From assembly GCF_010811875.1 (NCBI RefSeq), contig NZ_VKHP01000010.1:18992-82991 (forward strand): a stretch of DNA of 64,000 bases. Reading direction: 5' to 3'. Origin of the DNA: Bradyrhizobium uaiense (GTDB lineage Bacteria; Pseudomonadota; Alphaproteobacteria; Rhizobiales; Xanthobacteraceae). The notes beneath the pieces were generated by a model. The model saw nothing but the letters and a program-made list of their open reading frames with translations. It did not search any database and was not told the DNA's origin. Both the position numbers and the translations under genes were made by a program. This document shows, piece after piece, positions 63,490 through 64,000 of this stretch. How positions within the stretch are numbered: position 1 is the first letter of the stretch; the number at the start of each line of letters is the position of its first letter.

Positions 63490-64000
63490 ATGGGGTCGAT
63501 CGACAAGTACATCTTTAAAACGACGCTGGCGTCGTTTGCGAGTGTCCTGGTCAGCCTCACCGGGGTGATCTGGATTACCCAGGCGTTGCGTGGCATCGAC
63601 CTGATGACCAGCCAGGGTCAGACCATCCTGACCTTCCTCGGCATCACCGGCCTGGTGATTCCGGCCCTCGTCCTGATCATCGCGCCGATCGCGCTGATGA
63701 TCGCGATCTCGCACACGCTGAACAAGCTCGCGACCGATTCCGAGATCATCGTGATGAACGCGGCCGGCTTCTCGCCGTTCCGGCTGTTCCGGCCGTTCTT
63801 CTTCGCCACCTGCGTGGTGGCGGCGCTGGTCGCCTTCATCGGCGCCTATCTCGCCCCCGACGGCATGCGCCGGATCACGCAGTGCGGAGCCGCGCTCACC
63901 GCCGCCGTCCCGAGCAACCGCCTGCTCGCCGGCCCGTGCGCCCAGCTCGACCCGCCCCTTACGGTTCGCCGCCTCCGCCCCCGGCCCGCCGGCGTGCGCA
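63490..64000 (+). CDS. lptF: LPS export permease LptF, 3'-truncated by window end
   Basis: The frame from ATG 63490 continues past the window end. The N-terminus GSIDKYIFKTTLASFASVLVSL and the following FLGITGLVIPALVLIIAPIALMIAIS match LptF (YjgP/YjgQ), part of the LptB2FG exporter of lipopolysaccharide. SHTLNKLATDSEIIVMNAAG is a family hallmark. From about residue 125 (63870 on) the sequence departs from the conserved pattern I expect, while remaining in frame; see the findings. LptG would normally follow. Confidence 0.93.
   Translation, partial: MGSIDKYIFKTTLASFASVLVSLTGVIWITQALRGIDLMTSQGQTILTFLGITGLVIPALVLIIAPIALMIAISHTLNKLATDSEIIVMNAAGFSPFRLFRPFFFATCVVAALVAFIGAYLAPDGMRRITQCGAALTAAVPSNRLLAGPCAQLDPPLTVRRLRPRPAGVR

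Overview
The window looks like chromosomal DNA of a Bradyrhizobium-type alphaproteobacterium (Nitrobacteraceae). The grounds are uniformly high GC with alphaproteobacterial codon use, a eukaryote-like glutamine synthetase II (glnII) with a GstI-like small gene opposite it, an isoquinoline-1-oxidoreductase-like hydroxylase, many short secreted proteins of the kind seen in this family, and several palindromic intergenic repeat classes. No rRNA, tRNA, CRISPR array, prophage, plasmid backbone or intact insertion sequence was seen. Most of the window is core or soft-core chromosome, with a few accessory patches.

Layout. 0-5 kb: a hypothetical gene cut close to the window edge, then a three-gene overlapping operon for a Tat-exported molybdenum hydroxylase (molybdopterin subunit, 2Fe-2S subunit, c-type cytochrome). 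5-10 kb: a MITE-like repeat, a Sel1-repeat protein with an unexported ModA-like protein, a tandem GrlR-like protein, then glnII with a sigma-54 promoter and the divergent gstI-like gene. 10-17 kb: single genes (MliC-like inhibitor, tyrosine phosphatase, SGNH hydrolase, SDR, a second GrlR-like protein, DUF2161 nuclease-like protein, ABM monooxygenase, GNAT, thioesterase, BtuF-like protein). 17-24 kb: a tryptophan-to-anthranilate operon (formamidase, kynA, kynU), an ArgE/DapE deacylase, and a divergent PPOX/MocR pair. 24-31 kb: small secreted proteins, CreA, an L,D-transpeptidase, a glutathione peroxidase whose signal peptide appears frameshifted, a NodB-like deacetylase, a RibD/DHFR-like protein and DoxX. 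31-48 kb: malic enzyme, aspS, selO, a quinone-oxidoreductase/LysR pair, chrA, two membrane acyltransferase-type proteins, and rnd. 48-64 kb: cspA with an unusual leader, purM-purN, a CDP-alcohol phosphatidyltransferase, hdaA-ppk-ppx, terC, ndk, an ABC-F ATPase, a lipoprotein, pepA-holC, and the start of lptF.

How the genes connect. The clearest functional units are the hydroxylase operon, the nitrogen-assimilation pair glnII/gstI, the kynurenine operon, polyphosphate turnover (ppk-ppx) downstream of the replication-initiation regulator hdaA, and purine synthesis (purM-purN). The items most worth a second look are the terminator-like hairpin just upstream of cspA, the frameshift in the peroxidase export signal, the two related MITE-like elements 55 kb apart, the two GrlR-like genes, the paired palindromes before chrA, and the clustered substitutions at the very end of lptF, which look like low-quality edge sequence. 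No wholly new multi-gene system can be demonstrated from this sequence alone.
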